Source of the DNA: Acidimicrobiaceae bacterium
GTDB lineage: Bacteria; Actinomycetota; Acidimicrobiia; Acidimicrobiales; Ilumatobacteraceae
Assembly: GCA_020637295.1 (NCBI GenBank)
Contig: JACJWF010000001.1
Coordinates: 558,001-622,000 of the forward strand
Direction: 5' to 3'
DNA length: 64,000 bases
This document shows, piece after piece, positions 34,689-42,430 of the stretch (the stretch's first letter is position 1; every line of letters begins with the position of its first letter). The notes under the pieces were generated by a model, which did no database searches, had not been told where the DNA came from, and saw only the letters and a program-made list of their open reading frames with translations. Both the position numbers and the translations under genes were made by a program.

Positions 34689-37160
34689 ATGGCTGACGCC
34701 ATTCGAGTGTCGGGCACCCTCACGGGTACCGACAAGACCCTGTCCATGGAGACCGGCAAGCTGGCCCAGCAGAGCCAGGGCGCCGTCGTCGCCTCCCTCG
34801 GCCGCACCACGGTGCTGGCCACGGCCAACGCCGCCAAGGACGTGCGGCCGGGCACCGACTTCTTCCCCCTGACCATCGACGTCGAGGAGCGGGCGTACGC
34901 CGCCGGCAAGATCCCCGGCTCGTTCTTCCGTCGTGAGGGCCGTCCCACCGAGGACGCCATCCTCACCTGCCGCCTCACCGACCGGCCGCTTCGCCCCGCA
35001 TTTCCGGATGGCTTCCGCAACGAGACCCAGGTGGTGCTCACCATCCTCGGCGCGGACATGGAGAACCCGCACGACGTGCTGGCCATCAACGCCGCCTCGG
35101 CGAGCCTGATGATCAGCGGCATCCCGTTCGAGGGCCCCATCGGTGCCGTCCGTGTGGCCTACAGCCAGAGCGGCGAGTGGATCCCTCACCCCACCTACGC
35201 CGAGGGTGACGAGAGCACGTTCGAGCTCGTCGTGGCCGGCCGCCAGCTGGACAACGGCGATGTGGCGATCATGATGGTCGAAGCCGGTGGCACCACCAAG
35301 AGCTTCGACTACTACGCCGACGGCGCCCCGAAGGTGGACGAGGGCGCCCTGGCCCGCGGCCTGGAGGCCAGCAAGACCTGGATCAAGGACTCCATCTCCC
35401 TGCAGCGCCAACTGGTCGCCAGCGTCATCGCCACGCGTGGCCCCATCGTCCCGATGGAGTACACCGTCGCGCTGGACTACGCCCCCGAGGTGATGGACGC
35501 CGTCGCCCCGATCGCCACCCCGGCCCTGTCCGCGGCCGTGGCCATCGCCGGCAAGGCGGAGCGCAATGCCGCCACCGATGCGGCCGCCGCCGAGGCCATC
35601 GCCCAGCTGTGCGGCGAGGGTGCCGCGTTCGCCGGCCGCGACAAGGAAGTGAAGGAGGCCGTCCGCAGCCTCACCAAGAAGCTGGTGCGCAAGCGCATCG
35701 TCGAAGAGGGCCTGCGCATCGATGGCCGTGGCCCCCGCGACCTGCGCCCGCTGTCCAGCGAGGTCGGCGTGCTGCCGACGGCGCACGGCACCGGCCTGTT
35801 CCAGCGTGGCGAGACCCAGGTGATGAACGTCTGCACCATGGCCATGCCGCGCATGAACCAGCTGCTGGACACCCTGTCGCCGGAGACCAACAAGTACTTC
35901 CTGTTCCACTACAACATGGCCCCGTGGGCCAACGGCGAGACCGGCCGCGTCGGTTCGCCGAAGCGCCGCGAGATCGGCCACGGTGCGCTCGCCGCCCGTG
36001 CCCTGCTGCCCGTGCTGCCCGGCCAGGAGAACTTCAACTACGCCCTCCGCCTGGTGGCCGAGGTGCTGTCGTCCAACGGTTCCACGTCGATGGCGTCGGT
36101 GTGCTCCGGCTCGCTGGCCCTCATGGACGCCGGTGTGCCCATCCGTGCGGCCGTCGCCGGCATCGCCATGGGCCTGGTCTACGCCGAGGGCAAGTACACC
36201 ACCCTGACGGACATCCTCGGCGCCGAGGACGCATTCGGCGACATGGACTTCAAGGTCGCCGGCACCGCCGACGCGATCACCGCCCTCCAGTTGGACACCA
36301 AGATCGACGGCATCCCTGCCGAGGTCCTGGCCGCCGCGCTGGACCAGGCGAAGGACGCCCGCATGGAGATCCTGGCCAACATGAACGCCTGCCTGGCCGC
36401 CCCCCGTGAGGAGGTGGCCGCCACCGCCCCGAAGATCATCACGATCACCATCCCGATGGACAAGATCGGCGAGGTCATCGGGCCGAAGGGCAAGGTCATC
36501 AACACGATCGTGCAGGAGACCGGCGCGGACATCGCCGTCGACGACGACGGTGCCCAGGGCATCGTCACCATCGGCGCGGTCGAGGCGTGGCGGATGGAGG
36601 AGGCCAAGAGCCGCATCCAGAACATCGTGTCGCCGCCGATGGCGGAGGTCGGCAAGGTCTACCCGGGCCGCGTGGTGAACATCACCAAGTTCGGCGCCTT
36701 CGTCAACATCCTCCCGGGCCGCGACGGCCTGGTGCACATCAGCAAGCTCGGCAAGGGCAAGCGGATCAACAACGTCGAGGACGTGCTGACGCTCGGCCAG
36801 GAGATCGAAGTGGTCGTCGAGGAGATCGACGAGAAGGGCAAGGTCAGCCTCACCCCCACCGACGCCTGGAACCCGGTCATCGCCGAGGGCGCCGGCGGTT
36901 CGCACGGCTCGTCATCGCGTCGCAGCGACGACGAGGGTGGCAGCTCGGCCGCGGCCGAGGGTGGCGCCGTCGCCGTCAGCTTCGACGACGAGTTCGACGC
37001 CGAGCTTGCCGGTGAGCTGGGCGACCTCGGCCCCGGCGGCGAAGCCGGTGGCCACGAGCGCAACGACCGTGGCGGCGACCGTGGTGGTCGCGGCGGCGAT
37101 CGCGGTGGCCGTGGCGGCGACCGGGGTGGCGACCGTGGCGGCCGCCGCCGTCACCGCTGA
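34689..37160 (+). CDS. pnp: Polyribonucleotide nucleotidyltransferase (PNPase)
   Basis: A phosphorolytic 3'-5' exoribonuclease, 823 residues. Two RNase PH domains flank a helical domain. The first runs from MADAIRVSGT through FFPLTIDVEERAYAAGKIPGSF; the second has FHYNMAPWANGETGRVGSPKRREIGHGALAARALLP in overlapping motifs and the phosphate-site SNGSTSMASVC. KH (IGEVIGPKGKVINTI) and S1 (GRVVNITKFGAFVNILPGRDGLVHIS) domains follow. The Gly/Arg/Asp-rich tail (GGDRGGRGG units) is typical of actinobacteria. The ATG at 34689 follows the leader hairpin; upstream frame is not conserved. Confidence 0.96.
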   Translation: MADAIRVSGTLTGTDKTLSMETGKLAQQSQGAVVASLGRTTVLATANAAKDVRPGTDFFPLTIDVEERAYAAGKIPGSFFRREGRPTEDAILTCRLTDRPLRPAFPDGFRNETQVVLTILGADMENPHDVLAINAASASLMISGIPFEGPIGAVRVAYSQSGEWIPHPTYAEGDESTFELVVAGRQLDNGDVAIMMVEAGGTTKSFDYYADGAPKVDEGALARGLEASKTWIKDSISLQRQLVASVIATRGPIVPMEYTVALDYAPEVMDAVAPIATPALSAAVAIAGKAERNAATDAAAAEAIAQLCGEGAAFAGRDKEVKEAVRSLTKKLVRKRIVEEGLRIDGRGPRDLRPLSSEVGVLPTAHGTGLFQRGETQVMNVCTMAMPRMNQLLDTLSPETNKYFLFHYNMAPWANGETGRVGSPKRREIGHGALAARALLPVLPGQENFNYALRLVAEVLSSNGSTSMASVCSGSLALMDAGVPIRAAVAGIAMGLVYAEGKYTTLTDILGAEDAFGDMDFKVAGTADAITALQLDTKIDGIPAEVLAAALDQAKDARMEILANMNACLAAPREEVAATAPKIITITIPMDKIGEVIGPKGKVINTIVQETGADIAVDDDGAQGIVTIGAVEAWRMEEAKSRIQNIVSPPMAEVGKVYPGRVVNITKFGAFVNILPGRDGLVHISKLGKGKRINNVEDVLTLGQEIEVVVEEIDEKGKVSLTPTDAWNPVIAEGAGGSHGSSSRRSDDEGGSSAAAEGGAVAVSFDDEFDAELAGELGDLGPGGEAGGHERNDRGGDRGGRGGDRGGRGGDRGGDRGGRRRHR

Positions 37161-37183
37161 CCCGACCTGAACCTGGACCTTCC

Positions 37184-38413
37184 GTGAGCGACGCCGATCT
37201 GCGGATCACCACGCTCGACTCCGGCCTGACGGTGGCCACCGAACGCGTGCCCGGCACGCTGTCGGTGGCCATCGGCGCGTGGGTGGCCGTTGGGTCGCGC
37301 GACGAGCCGGACCGCCTGGCCGGGGTCAGTCACTTCCTCGAGCACCTGCTGTTCAAGGGCACGGACCGGCGCACGGCGCAGGAGATCTCCCGCGGCGTGG
37401 ACCGGCTGGGTGGCGACTTCAACGCGTTCACTGCCCGGGAGTACACGGCGTACTACTGCCGCCTCCCGGCGCGGCACGCGTTGTTCGCCGCCGATCTTCT
37501 GGGTGAGGTGCTGTGCCACCCGGCGCTGCGCGACGAGGACGTGGACAGCGAGCGTCAGGTGATCCTCGAGGAACTGGCGATGGACGACGATCAGCCGGAC
37601 GAGGTGGCTCACCGGCTGTTCGCCTCCTCGCTGTTCCAGGACCATCCGCTGGGGCGGGATCCTGCGGGCGACCGAGATCATGTACGGGCCATCACCGCCG
37701 ACGATGTGCGCAGCTTCTTCGGCCAGCACTACCGGGCCGGCGCGATGGTGGTGGCTGCCGCCGGCCCGCTGGGGCACGACGAGATGCTGACGATGGTCAC
37801 GTCGTCATTCGCCGGCCTGCCCGAGGGCGGCGGCCGGCCGGCGCGGGTGGCGCCGCTGGCGGTCGGCCCGTCGCAACGGCTGGTGGACCCCGGCGAACAG
37901 GTGCACGTGGTGGTCGGCGGTCGCTCGCTGCCGCGGGACCATCCGCTCCGCGAACCCCTGGACGTGGTGAACCACGCCCTGGGCGGCGGGCTGTCCAGCC
38001 GGCTGTTCGAGGAGATCCGCGAGCGGCGCGGCCTGGCCTACAGCGTCTACTCGGGGGTCTCCGCGTACGCCGATGCGGGTGCCTACCAGCTGTACGCCGG
38101 CACCCAGCCGGAACACGCCGACGAGGTGCATGGGCTGCTGGTTGCCGAGATCGACCGCCTGGTGGCCGAGGGCATCACCGACGACGAGTTGGAGGTGGCC
38201 AAGGGCTACCTCACCGGCGCGTTCGAGCTGGGCCTGGAGGACACCGGCGCCCGCATGGCCCGCAACGGCGCCCTGCTGGTGACCACCGGCGCCGTCCGCC
38301 CGGTGGAGGAGCAGGTGGCCCGCTGGGCCGTCGTCGACCAGCGTGCGGTGCGCGCCGCGATCGACGAGGTCTTCACCGCCGCACCGATCACCGTCACCGT
38401 CGGCCCCTCCTGA
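37184..38413 (+). CDS. M16 family zinc metallopeptidase
   Basis: An insulinase/processing-peptidase-like protein, 409 residues. The inverted zinc motif H50-F-L-E53-H54 is followed by a downstream glutamate in VILEELAM (about 130), so the active half is intact. The second, inactive-like half includes GGGLSSRLFEEIRERRGLAYSVYS, the substrate-binding signature. GTG start 23 nt after pnp. This gene follows pnp and precedes dapB in many actinobacteria; here a repeat-bounded cassette has come between it and dapB. Confidence 0.92.
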   Translation: MSDADLRITTLDSGLTVATERVPGTLSVAIGAWVAVGSRDEPDRLAGVSHFLEHLLFKGTDRRTAQEISRGVDRLGGDFNAFTAREYTAYYCRLPARHALFAADLLGEVLCHPALRDEDVDSERQVILEELAMDDDQPDEVAHRLFASSLFQDHPLGRDPAGDRDHVRAITADDVRSFFGQHYRAGAMVVAAAGPLGHDEMLTMVTSSFAGLPEGGGRPARVAPLAVGPSQRLVDPGEQVHVVVGGRSLPRDHPLREPLDVVNHALGGGLSSRLFEEIRERRGLAYSVYSGVSAYADAGAYQLYAGTQPEHADEVHGLLVAEIDRLVAEGITDDELEVAKGYLTGAFELGLEDTGARMARNGALLVTTGAVRPVEEQVARWAVVDQRAVRAAIDEVFTAAPITVTVGPS

Positions 38414-38429
38414 CCCCTCCAGCCCGCCC

Positions 38430-38470
38430 CCGCCCACGCCCACGCCCACGCCCCACCCCGCCCCACCCCG
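38430..38470 (+). repeat. C-rich low-complexity tract (left outer flank)
   Basis: Short direct repeats of CGCCCA, then CCCCACCCCG, lie 17 nt after the peptidase stop. The opposite strand is G-rich and could form a quadruplex. It mirrors the G-rich tract on the right side of the cassette. Confidence 0.6.
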
Positions 38471-38550
38471 CCGACCCGAGTGGCAGCCCGCCGCCCCGAG
38501 TGGCAGCCCGCCGACCCGAGTGGCAGCCCGCCGACCCGAGTGCCAGGGCT
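38471..38550 (+). repeat. Left array: four 20-bp tandem units
   Basis: Units start at 38471, 38491, 38511 and 38531. The consensus is CCGACCCGAGTGGCAGCCCG; the last unit diverges at its end and merges into the inverted repeat. There are no spacers, so it is not a CRISPR array. Confidence 0.85.
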
Positions 38551-38596
38551 CATCCGAGTGCCCACCCGCACCCCGGGGTGCGAGTGAGCACTCGAA
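38534..38596 (+). repeat. Left 63-bp inverted repeat
   Basis: Matches the reverse complement of 39656-39718 at 62 of 63 positions. It contains a perfect 14-bp palindrome, GCACCCCGGGGTGC, and a CGAGTG-AG-CACTCG hairpin near its inner end. The repeat ends 4 nt from the stop codon of the enclosed gene. Confidence 0.9.
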
Positions 38597-38600
38597 GCCG

Positions 38601-39542
38601 TCATGCAGCCCGTGAAGCCAGCGCCTGGCAGCGTGCCTGGTACAGCTCGGCGAGCTCGTCGCACGTGGCGTCCAGATCGACGAGATCGAGCTCCGACACC
38701 CGTGCCACCTGCCAGTCGATCCGCTGACAGGCGCGGTCGCGGCGCTTGTCGCGGGTGGTGCCGTCGAGCAGCAGATGGCTGGGGTGAACATCCACCTCGA
38801 CCCCCCACCTCACTGCCGGCACGGCAAGGTCGAGGTGAATGCGGACGCCCTTGATGGTGAGGTGCGGGTCGATCTGTGGTTCCACCGGCACGCCGCGGGC
38901 GCGTAGCGCCTCGTAGACCTCGACCTCCGGATGGGAATCGGCCGGCCGGGGAGCCAACGAGAGCAGGGTGTCCATGAAGCGGGCCGAGCCGGGGCGGGCG
39001 GGGTGGACCAACTCCTTGCCGATCCGGCGCAGCTGACCGAGCGTGACCCCCTTCTTCCGCAGGGCGGCAACGGCGGAGCGATGGTCGAGGGGTGCGAGCA
39101 CAGCGGCGAGGTCGAACGCCATGCGCGAGTCGGCGACGAGGGTGATCCCGTCCCCGCGCTTGACGACGTGATTGCGGGGCAGCTTGGTTGTCTGGTGAAG
39201 GACGACCGTGTCGTCCTTGGGATCGATGTGGTGCCCGTGCGGGACGAGGAAGTGCACCTTCCCGTCGTGCCGCACCCTGCGGACTCCCCGCAGGGGCGCC
39301 GCCGTCGGCGCCGCGATTGCGCCGTGCGGGTAGGCGAGGCACATCGCCGCACAGCGGGCCTCGAGGGTGAGCGGCGAGGACACGAGGTGGAGGACGCGTT
39401 CGTGCCGCGTCTCGAAGATCCCCCGTTCAACGGCTCGCGCCCTTGCCGTTCGACCCATGCCGGCGTTGCTGAGCTGGGTGTGCGTCGCCATCCCGTGGTG
39501 CCGGGCGAACACCGCCAGGACTTCTGGTGTGAGATCGTTCAT
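38601..39542 (-). CDS. AbiEi-like winged-helix/DUF559 (PD-(D/E)XK nuclease-like) protein
   Basis: 313 residues. The N terminus (about 1-95) resembles the winged-helix part of type IV antitoxins of the AbiEi group (ATHTQLSNAGMGRTARARAVERG, then VLHLVSSPLT). The C terminus (about 205-285) has the restriction-endonuclease-like DUF559/Vsr pattern: a VEVYEAL glutamate at 208, HLDLA Asp238, GVEVDVHPSH with E249 and D251, then RDKRRDRA and W-Q-V-A-R-V. Nuclease activity is therefore possible but not shown. The RBS GGGGGA precedes the ATG at 39542. The gene is wholly enclosed by long inverted repeats and could be the cargo or the mover of the cassette. Confidence 0.78.
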   Translation of the reverse strand: MNDLTPEVLAVFARHHGMATHTQLSNAGMGRTARARAVERGIFETRHERVLHLVSSPLTLEARCAAMCLAYPHGAIAAPTAAPLRGVRRVRHDGKVHFLVPHGHHIDPKDDTVVLHQTTKLPRNHVVKRGDGITLVADSRMAFDLAAVLAPLDHRSAVAALRKKGVTLGQLRRIGKELVHPARPGSARFMDTLLSLAPRPADSHPEVEVYEALRARGVPVEPQIDPHLTIKGVRIHLDLAVPAVRWGVEVDVHPSHLLLDGTTRDKRRDRACQRIDWQVARVSELDLVDLDATCDELAELYQARCQALASRAA

Positions 39543-39590
39543 GACATCCCCCTTCGATCGGAGTGTGAATGCGTTGGGGAAGTGGGCGCG

Positions 39591-39596
39591 ACCATA
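39591..39596 (-). promoter_or_regulatory. -10 box (TATGGT) for the DUF559-like gene
   Basis: TATGGT on the minus strand lies about 49 nt upstream of the ATG at 39542, inside the cassette, so the gene carries its own promoter. It gives a short leader ending in a GGGGG-type ribosome-binding site. Confidence 0.35.
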
Positions 39597-39655
39597 TCGG
39601 CGGGTCGCTCCGCTGCCACCCCTCCTCGTCCTGGCGGAGGTTCCTCCCTCATGGT

Positions 39656-39718
39656 TTCGAGTGCTCACTCGCACCCCGGGGTGCGGGTGAGCACTCGGAT
39701 GAGCCCTGGCACTCGGGT
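39656..39718 (-). repeat. Right 63-bp inverted repeat
   Basis: Inverted copy of 38534-38596 with one mismatch (T for C in the GTGCTCACCC stretch, read on the minus strand). It has the same internal palindrome, GCACCCCGGGGTGC. The near-identity over 63 bp across a 1.1-kb gap argues for recent movement or active homogenisation. Confidence 0.9.
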
Positions 39719-39780
39719 GGGCGGCCTGACACTCGGGTGGGCGGCCTGACACTCGGGTGGGAGGCCTGGCACTCGGATCG
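39701..39780 (-). repeat. Right array: four 20-bp tandem units
   Basis: Units start at 39701, 39721, 39741 and 39761. On the plus strand they read like GCGGCCTGACACTCGGGTGG. Each is an inverted relative of the left unit, sharing the ACCCGAGTG core. Copy number (four) and unit length match the left side. Confidence 0.85.
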
Positions 39781-39813
39781 GATCGGAGCGGGGTGGGGCG
39801 GGTGGAGCGGGGT

Positions 39814-39846
39814 GGGGTGAGGGTGGGGTGAGGGTGGGGTGAGGGT
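39814..39846 (+). repeat. G-rich minisatellite (3 x 11 bp) upstream of dapB
   Basis: Three exact copies of GGGGTGAGGGT sit within a longer G-rich tract (about 39786-39850) with many GGG or GGGG runs. It could form a G-quadruplex on the plus strand. It ends 35 nt before the dapB ATG, just upstream of its -10 box. Confidence 0.7.
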
Positions 39847-39868
39847 GGTGTGGGAACGGGGGTGCGGC

Positions 39869-39874
39869 TACGGT
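39869..39874 (+). promoter_or_regulatory. -10 box (TACGGT) for dapB
   Basis: TACGGT ends 7 nt before the dapB ATG, a leaderless arrangement. dapB thus has its own promoter downstream of the inserted cassette. Confidence 0.42.
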
Positions 39875-39881
39875 CGGCGCG

Positions 39882-40652
39882 ATGAGCGAAATCAGGGTCG
39901 GAGTGGTCGGAGCCGGAGGACGGATGGGCGCCACGGTGTGCGACGCCGTGGCCGCCGACCCGGCGTTGGCCCTCGTCGCAGCGGTGGATCCCCACGCTGC
40001 GGGCGGCACCACCCATGGGCTGCCCATCGCCGCCGAGCTGCGCGCCCTCGCGGACGCCGAGGCCCAGGTGGTGGTGGACTTCACCGTGGCCGAGGCCGCC
40101 CGGGTCACCCTGCCGTGGCTGGCGATGCACGGCATGCACGCCGTGGTCGGCACCACGGGCTTCACCGACGACGACCTGGCTGCGTTCCGCAGCGAGTTCT
40201 CCGGCAGCAACTGCCTGATCGCCGCCAACTTCGCCATCAGTGCCGTGCTGATGATGCGCTTCGCCGAACTGGCGGCGCCCTACTTCGACACCGCCGAGAT
40301 CATCGAGCTCCACCACGACCGCAAGATCGACGCCCCCAGCGGCACGGCCGTCACCACCGCACGGCGGATGGCCACGGCGAAGGGGGAGTGGGCCGCGGAC
40401 CCCACCGAGCAGGTGGTGTTCGAGGGCGCTCGCGGTGGTGTGGGTCCGGCAGGCATCCACCTCCACTCCGTGCGCATGCGCGGAATGGTGGCCCACCAGG
40501 AAATCATCCTCGGCACCGAGGGGCAGACCCTCATCATCCGCCAGGACAGCTACGACCGCACCAGCTTCATGCCGGGTGTGGTGCTGGCGTGCAAGCGGAT
40601 CGCCGAGGTCCCAGGGCTCACCCTGGGCCTCGACGCGATCCTTGGTGTCTGA
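39882..40652 (+). CDS. dapB: 4-hydroxy-tetrahydrodipicolinate reductase
   Basis: The second committed step of diaminopimelate/lysine synthesis; it reduces the DapA product with NAD(P)H. 256 residues: cofactor loop VGAGGRMGATV at 9-19, DFTVAEAA, GTTGFTDDDL, the catalytic ELHHDRKIDAPSGTA stretch (His and Lys) and HSVRMRGMVAHQEIILG near the C terminus. dapA lies 9.3 kb downstream. It ends 9 nt from the convergent tpx stop. Confidence 0.96.
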   Translation: MSEIRVGVVGAGGRMGATVCDAVAADPALALVAAVDPHAAGGTTHGLPIAAELRALADAEAQVVVDFTVAEAARVTLPWLAMHGMHAVVGTTGFTDDDLAAFRSEFSGSNCLIAANFAISAVLMMRFAELAAPYFDTAEIIELHHDRKIDAPSGTAVTTARRMATAKGEWAADPTEQVVFEGARGGVGPAGIHLHSVRMRGMVAHQEIILGTEGQTLIIRQDSYDRTSFMPGVVLACKRIAEVPGLTLGLDAILGV

Positions 40653-40661
40653 ACCGGCAGG

Positions 40662-41159
40662 TCAGCCGAGCGCGGCCACCGCGGCGTCGTAGTCCGGCTC
40701 TTCGGAGATGGCCGGCACGAGCTGCGAGTGCACCACGGTGCCGTTCTCGTCCACCACGACCACGGCGCGGGCGAGCAGGCCCGACAGGCGGCCATCGGCC
40801 ATCGTGACGCCGAGCGCCGAGCCGAAGTCGCTGCGGAAGCACGACCCGGTGACCACGTTCTCCAGGCCCTCGGCGCCGCAGAAGCGGTTGAGCGCGAACG
40901 GCAGGTCGGCGGAGGCGCACACCACGACGGTGTTGTCCATGCTCGACGCCAGCTCGTTGAACTTGCGCACGCTGGTGGCGCACACGGCGGTGTCGATGCT
41001 GGGGAAGATGTTCAGCACGACCCGCTTGCCGGTGAGATCCGCCTTGCCGAGTTCGCTGAGGTCGCTCTTGGTGAGCGAGAAGTCCGGGCAGGAGGAGCCG
41101 ACGCTGGGAAGGTCGCCGACGGTCTGGACGGGGTTGCCCCCGAGCGAAGTGGTAGCCAT
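40662..41159 (-). CDS. tpx: Thiol peroxidase (atypical 2-Cys peroxiredoxin)
   Basis: Reduces hydroperoxides using thioredoxin. 165 residues with the peroxidatic Cys60 in SIDTAVCATSVRKFN and the resolving Cys94 in NRFCGAEG, the normal Tpx spacing. PDFSLTKSDL is at the start of the fold. Both positions are ordinary Cys codons, unlike the TGA in the redoxin at 1063-1644. ATG start; transcribed toward dapB. Confidence 0.95.
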   Translation of the reverse strand: MATTSLGGNPVQTVGDLPSVGSSCPDFSLTKSDLSELGKADLTGKRVVLNIFPSIDTAVCATSVRKFNELASSMDNTVVVCASADLPFALNRFCGAEGLENVVTGSCFRSDFGSALGVTMADGRLSGLLARAVVVVDENGTVVHSQLVPAISEEPDYDAAVAALG

Positions 41160-41193
41160 GCCCCGGTTCTACCATCCCCGGTGGGCCTTTGTG

Positions 41194-41874
41194 TCACCGT
41201 CCGCTTCGGAAATTGCGCACCTGGGTGAGCACGACCACGACGATGCCGCCGAGGATGAACCACAACTGGTACTTCGTGGTGAAGTCGATCACCGACCGCA
41301 ACTGCGACTCGAACTCCGACGACAGCCAGCGGATCAGCGCCAGGCGGGCGGCGATGCCGACGGCCGCCAGCGGGGCCAGCCGCATCCACGTCGTGCGCGA
41401 CGCCCCGCTCAGCACCCAGACGATGTTGGAGCCGACGAAGAACGGCACCACCACCCACTCGGCACGGGCGAAGCCGTCCTCGAACTTGGCCACCTGCTCC
41501 GGCGGCATCCCGAGGTAGCGCCAGAACCAGCGCAGCGCCCGGTCGCCATACGCCCGGCCGAGCAGGTGGCAGACCACCGCGGACAGCGCCAGACGTGCCG
41601 CGCCGATGGCCGCCCATGCGGTCCAGTGCAGGTCGGTCGGCACGGTCAGCACCAGGTGGCGATTGCGCGCCGAGAGCGCCAGGAGGGCGCCGGGGTGGTC
41701 CGGCAGCAACTTGGCCATGATGATGTTGCCGACGTTGGCGGCCACCAGCAGGGTGACGAACGCGGCGATCCACAGCCGGCCGTGCCAGGGGATGGCCTGC
41801 GGCGCGGGCGCGTCGGGTACGTCACCCGACCCCTCGGGCTCGTCCGGGGTCCCCTCGATGCCTGCCTCGGTCAC
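41194..41874 (-). CDS. Multi-pass membrane protein, DedA/VTT-like (tentative)
   Basis: 226 residues. An acidic, Pro-rich cytoplasmic N terminus (about 40 residues) precedes roughly five transmembrane helices. The middle part (LGRAYGDRALRWFWRYLG, then FEDGFARAEWVVVPFFVGSNIV) recalls the DedA/SNARE-associated domain, with its Tyr-Gly and Arg pattern, but the match is partial. The GTG at 41874 is preferred since upstream frame would cover the divergent cupredoxin gene. It may be cotranscribed with tpx, 34 nt downstream on the same strand. Confidence 0.65.
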   Translation of the reverse strand: MTEAGIEGTPDEPEGSGDVPDAPAPQAIPWHGRLWIAAFVTLLVAANVGNIIMAKLLPDHPGALLALSARNRHLVLTVPTDLHWTAWAAIGAARLALSAVVCHLLGRAYGDRALRWFWRYLGMPPEQVAKFEDGFARAEWVVVPFFVGSNIVWVLSGASRTTWMRLAPLAAVGIAARLALIRWLSSEFESQLRSVIDFTTKYQLWFILGGIVVVVLTQVRNFRSGR

Positions 41875-41945
41875 GGGATCGCACACTAGGCTCTCGGTCC
41901 CGTCGGCGTCGTGAGCATGCCGGCGGTCAACGGCGGAGGAACCGG

Positions 41946-42413
41946 ATGCAGGTACGGAAAGGGCGCGCGCACTGGATGGTGGCTGCACTGCTGGTGGCCA
42001 TCGCCACGGGCTGCGCGGCCGACCCGAACGACGCGCTGTCCGCCCGAACCACGGTGGCCCAGGCGCCGGCGCCGTCGGCAACCGACGCCCCCGGCGAGAC
42101 CGTGGCGCCGACGTTCCCCACGAACGGTGAGGTGGCCCAGGTCATCGCCCTGGACAACAACTTCCTGCCGCAGACCGTCACGGTCGCGGCCGGTACCCAG
42201 ATCACCTGGGTCAACAACGGGCGCAACGACCACAACGTGGTGCCCGAGGGCGACCCGGGGGCAACCACGTGGGGCGTCCTGCAGGACGGCTTCCACCCGA
42301 CCGACACGTACTCGCTGGTGTTCAACACGCCCGGCACGTACGTCTACTACTGCACCATCCACGGCACCTCGTCCGCGGGGATGTTCGGCACGATCGTCGT
42401 CACCGAGCCGTGA
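41946..42413 (+). CDS. Cupredoxin (plastocyanin-like) lipoprotein
   Basis: An extracellular type-1 copper electron carrier, 155 residues. The signal peptide ends in lipobox IATGC. After a Thr/Pro/Ala linker, the beta-barrel shows all copper ligands: His in NDHNVV, Cys and His in YYCTIHG, and Met in GMFG. It leads a run of three exported proteins (17-nt and 4-nt gaps). It may pass electrons to or from a membrane complex or act in copper handling; the partner is unknown. Confidence 0.9.
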   Translation: MQVRKGRAHWMVAALLVAIATGCAADPNDALSARTTVAQAPAPSATDAPGETVAPTFPTNGEVAQVIALDNNFLPQTVTVAAGTQITWVNNGRNDHNVVPEGDPGATTWGVLQDGFHPTDTYSLVFNTPGTYVYYCTIHGTSSAGMFGTIVVTEP

Positions 42414-42430
42414 CGACAAGGGGGAGATCC

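Larger units (their letters stand above)
38471..39780. mobile_element. Candidate small mobile cassette: one DUF559-like gene between inverted repeats
   Basis: From outside inward on both sides, in opposite orientation, the order is four 20-bp tandem units, then a 63-bp near-identical inverted repeat, then the gene. The gene stop is 4 nt from the left repeat, and the gene start is 113 nt from the right one. The cassette separates the M16 peptidase gene from dapB, which are usually adjacent. No transposase, tRNA or target-site duplication is visible, although the outer low-complexity tracts could hide one. It may be mobilised in trans or by its own nuclease-like protein. Confidence 0.6.
39543..39881. 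other. 339-bp gene-free region upstream of dapB
   Basis: Contains, in order: the promoter and RBS of the DUF559-like gene (39543-39655, minus strand), the right 63-bp inverted repeat, the right 20-bp tandem array, a G-rich minisatellite, and a TACGGT -10 box for dapB. No open frame of convincing composition is present. Confidence 0.75.

Noticed and set aside
38471..38550. CRISPR-like array
   Set aside because: The 20-bp repeats are contiguous with no unique spacers, and there are no cas genes nearby.
40662..41159. A second selenoprotein (thiol peroxidase)
   Set aside because: Both redox positions (60 and 94) are normal Cys codons and the frame has no internal TGA.
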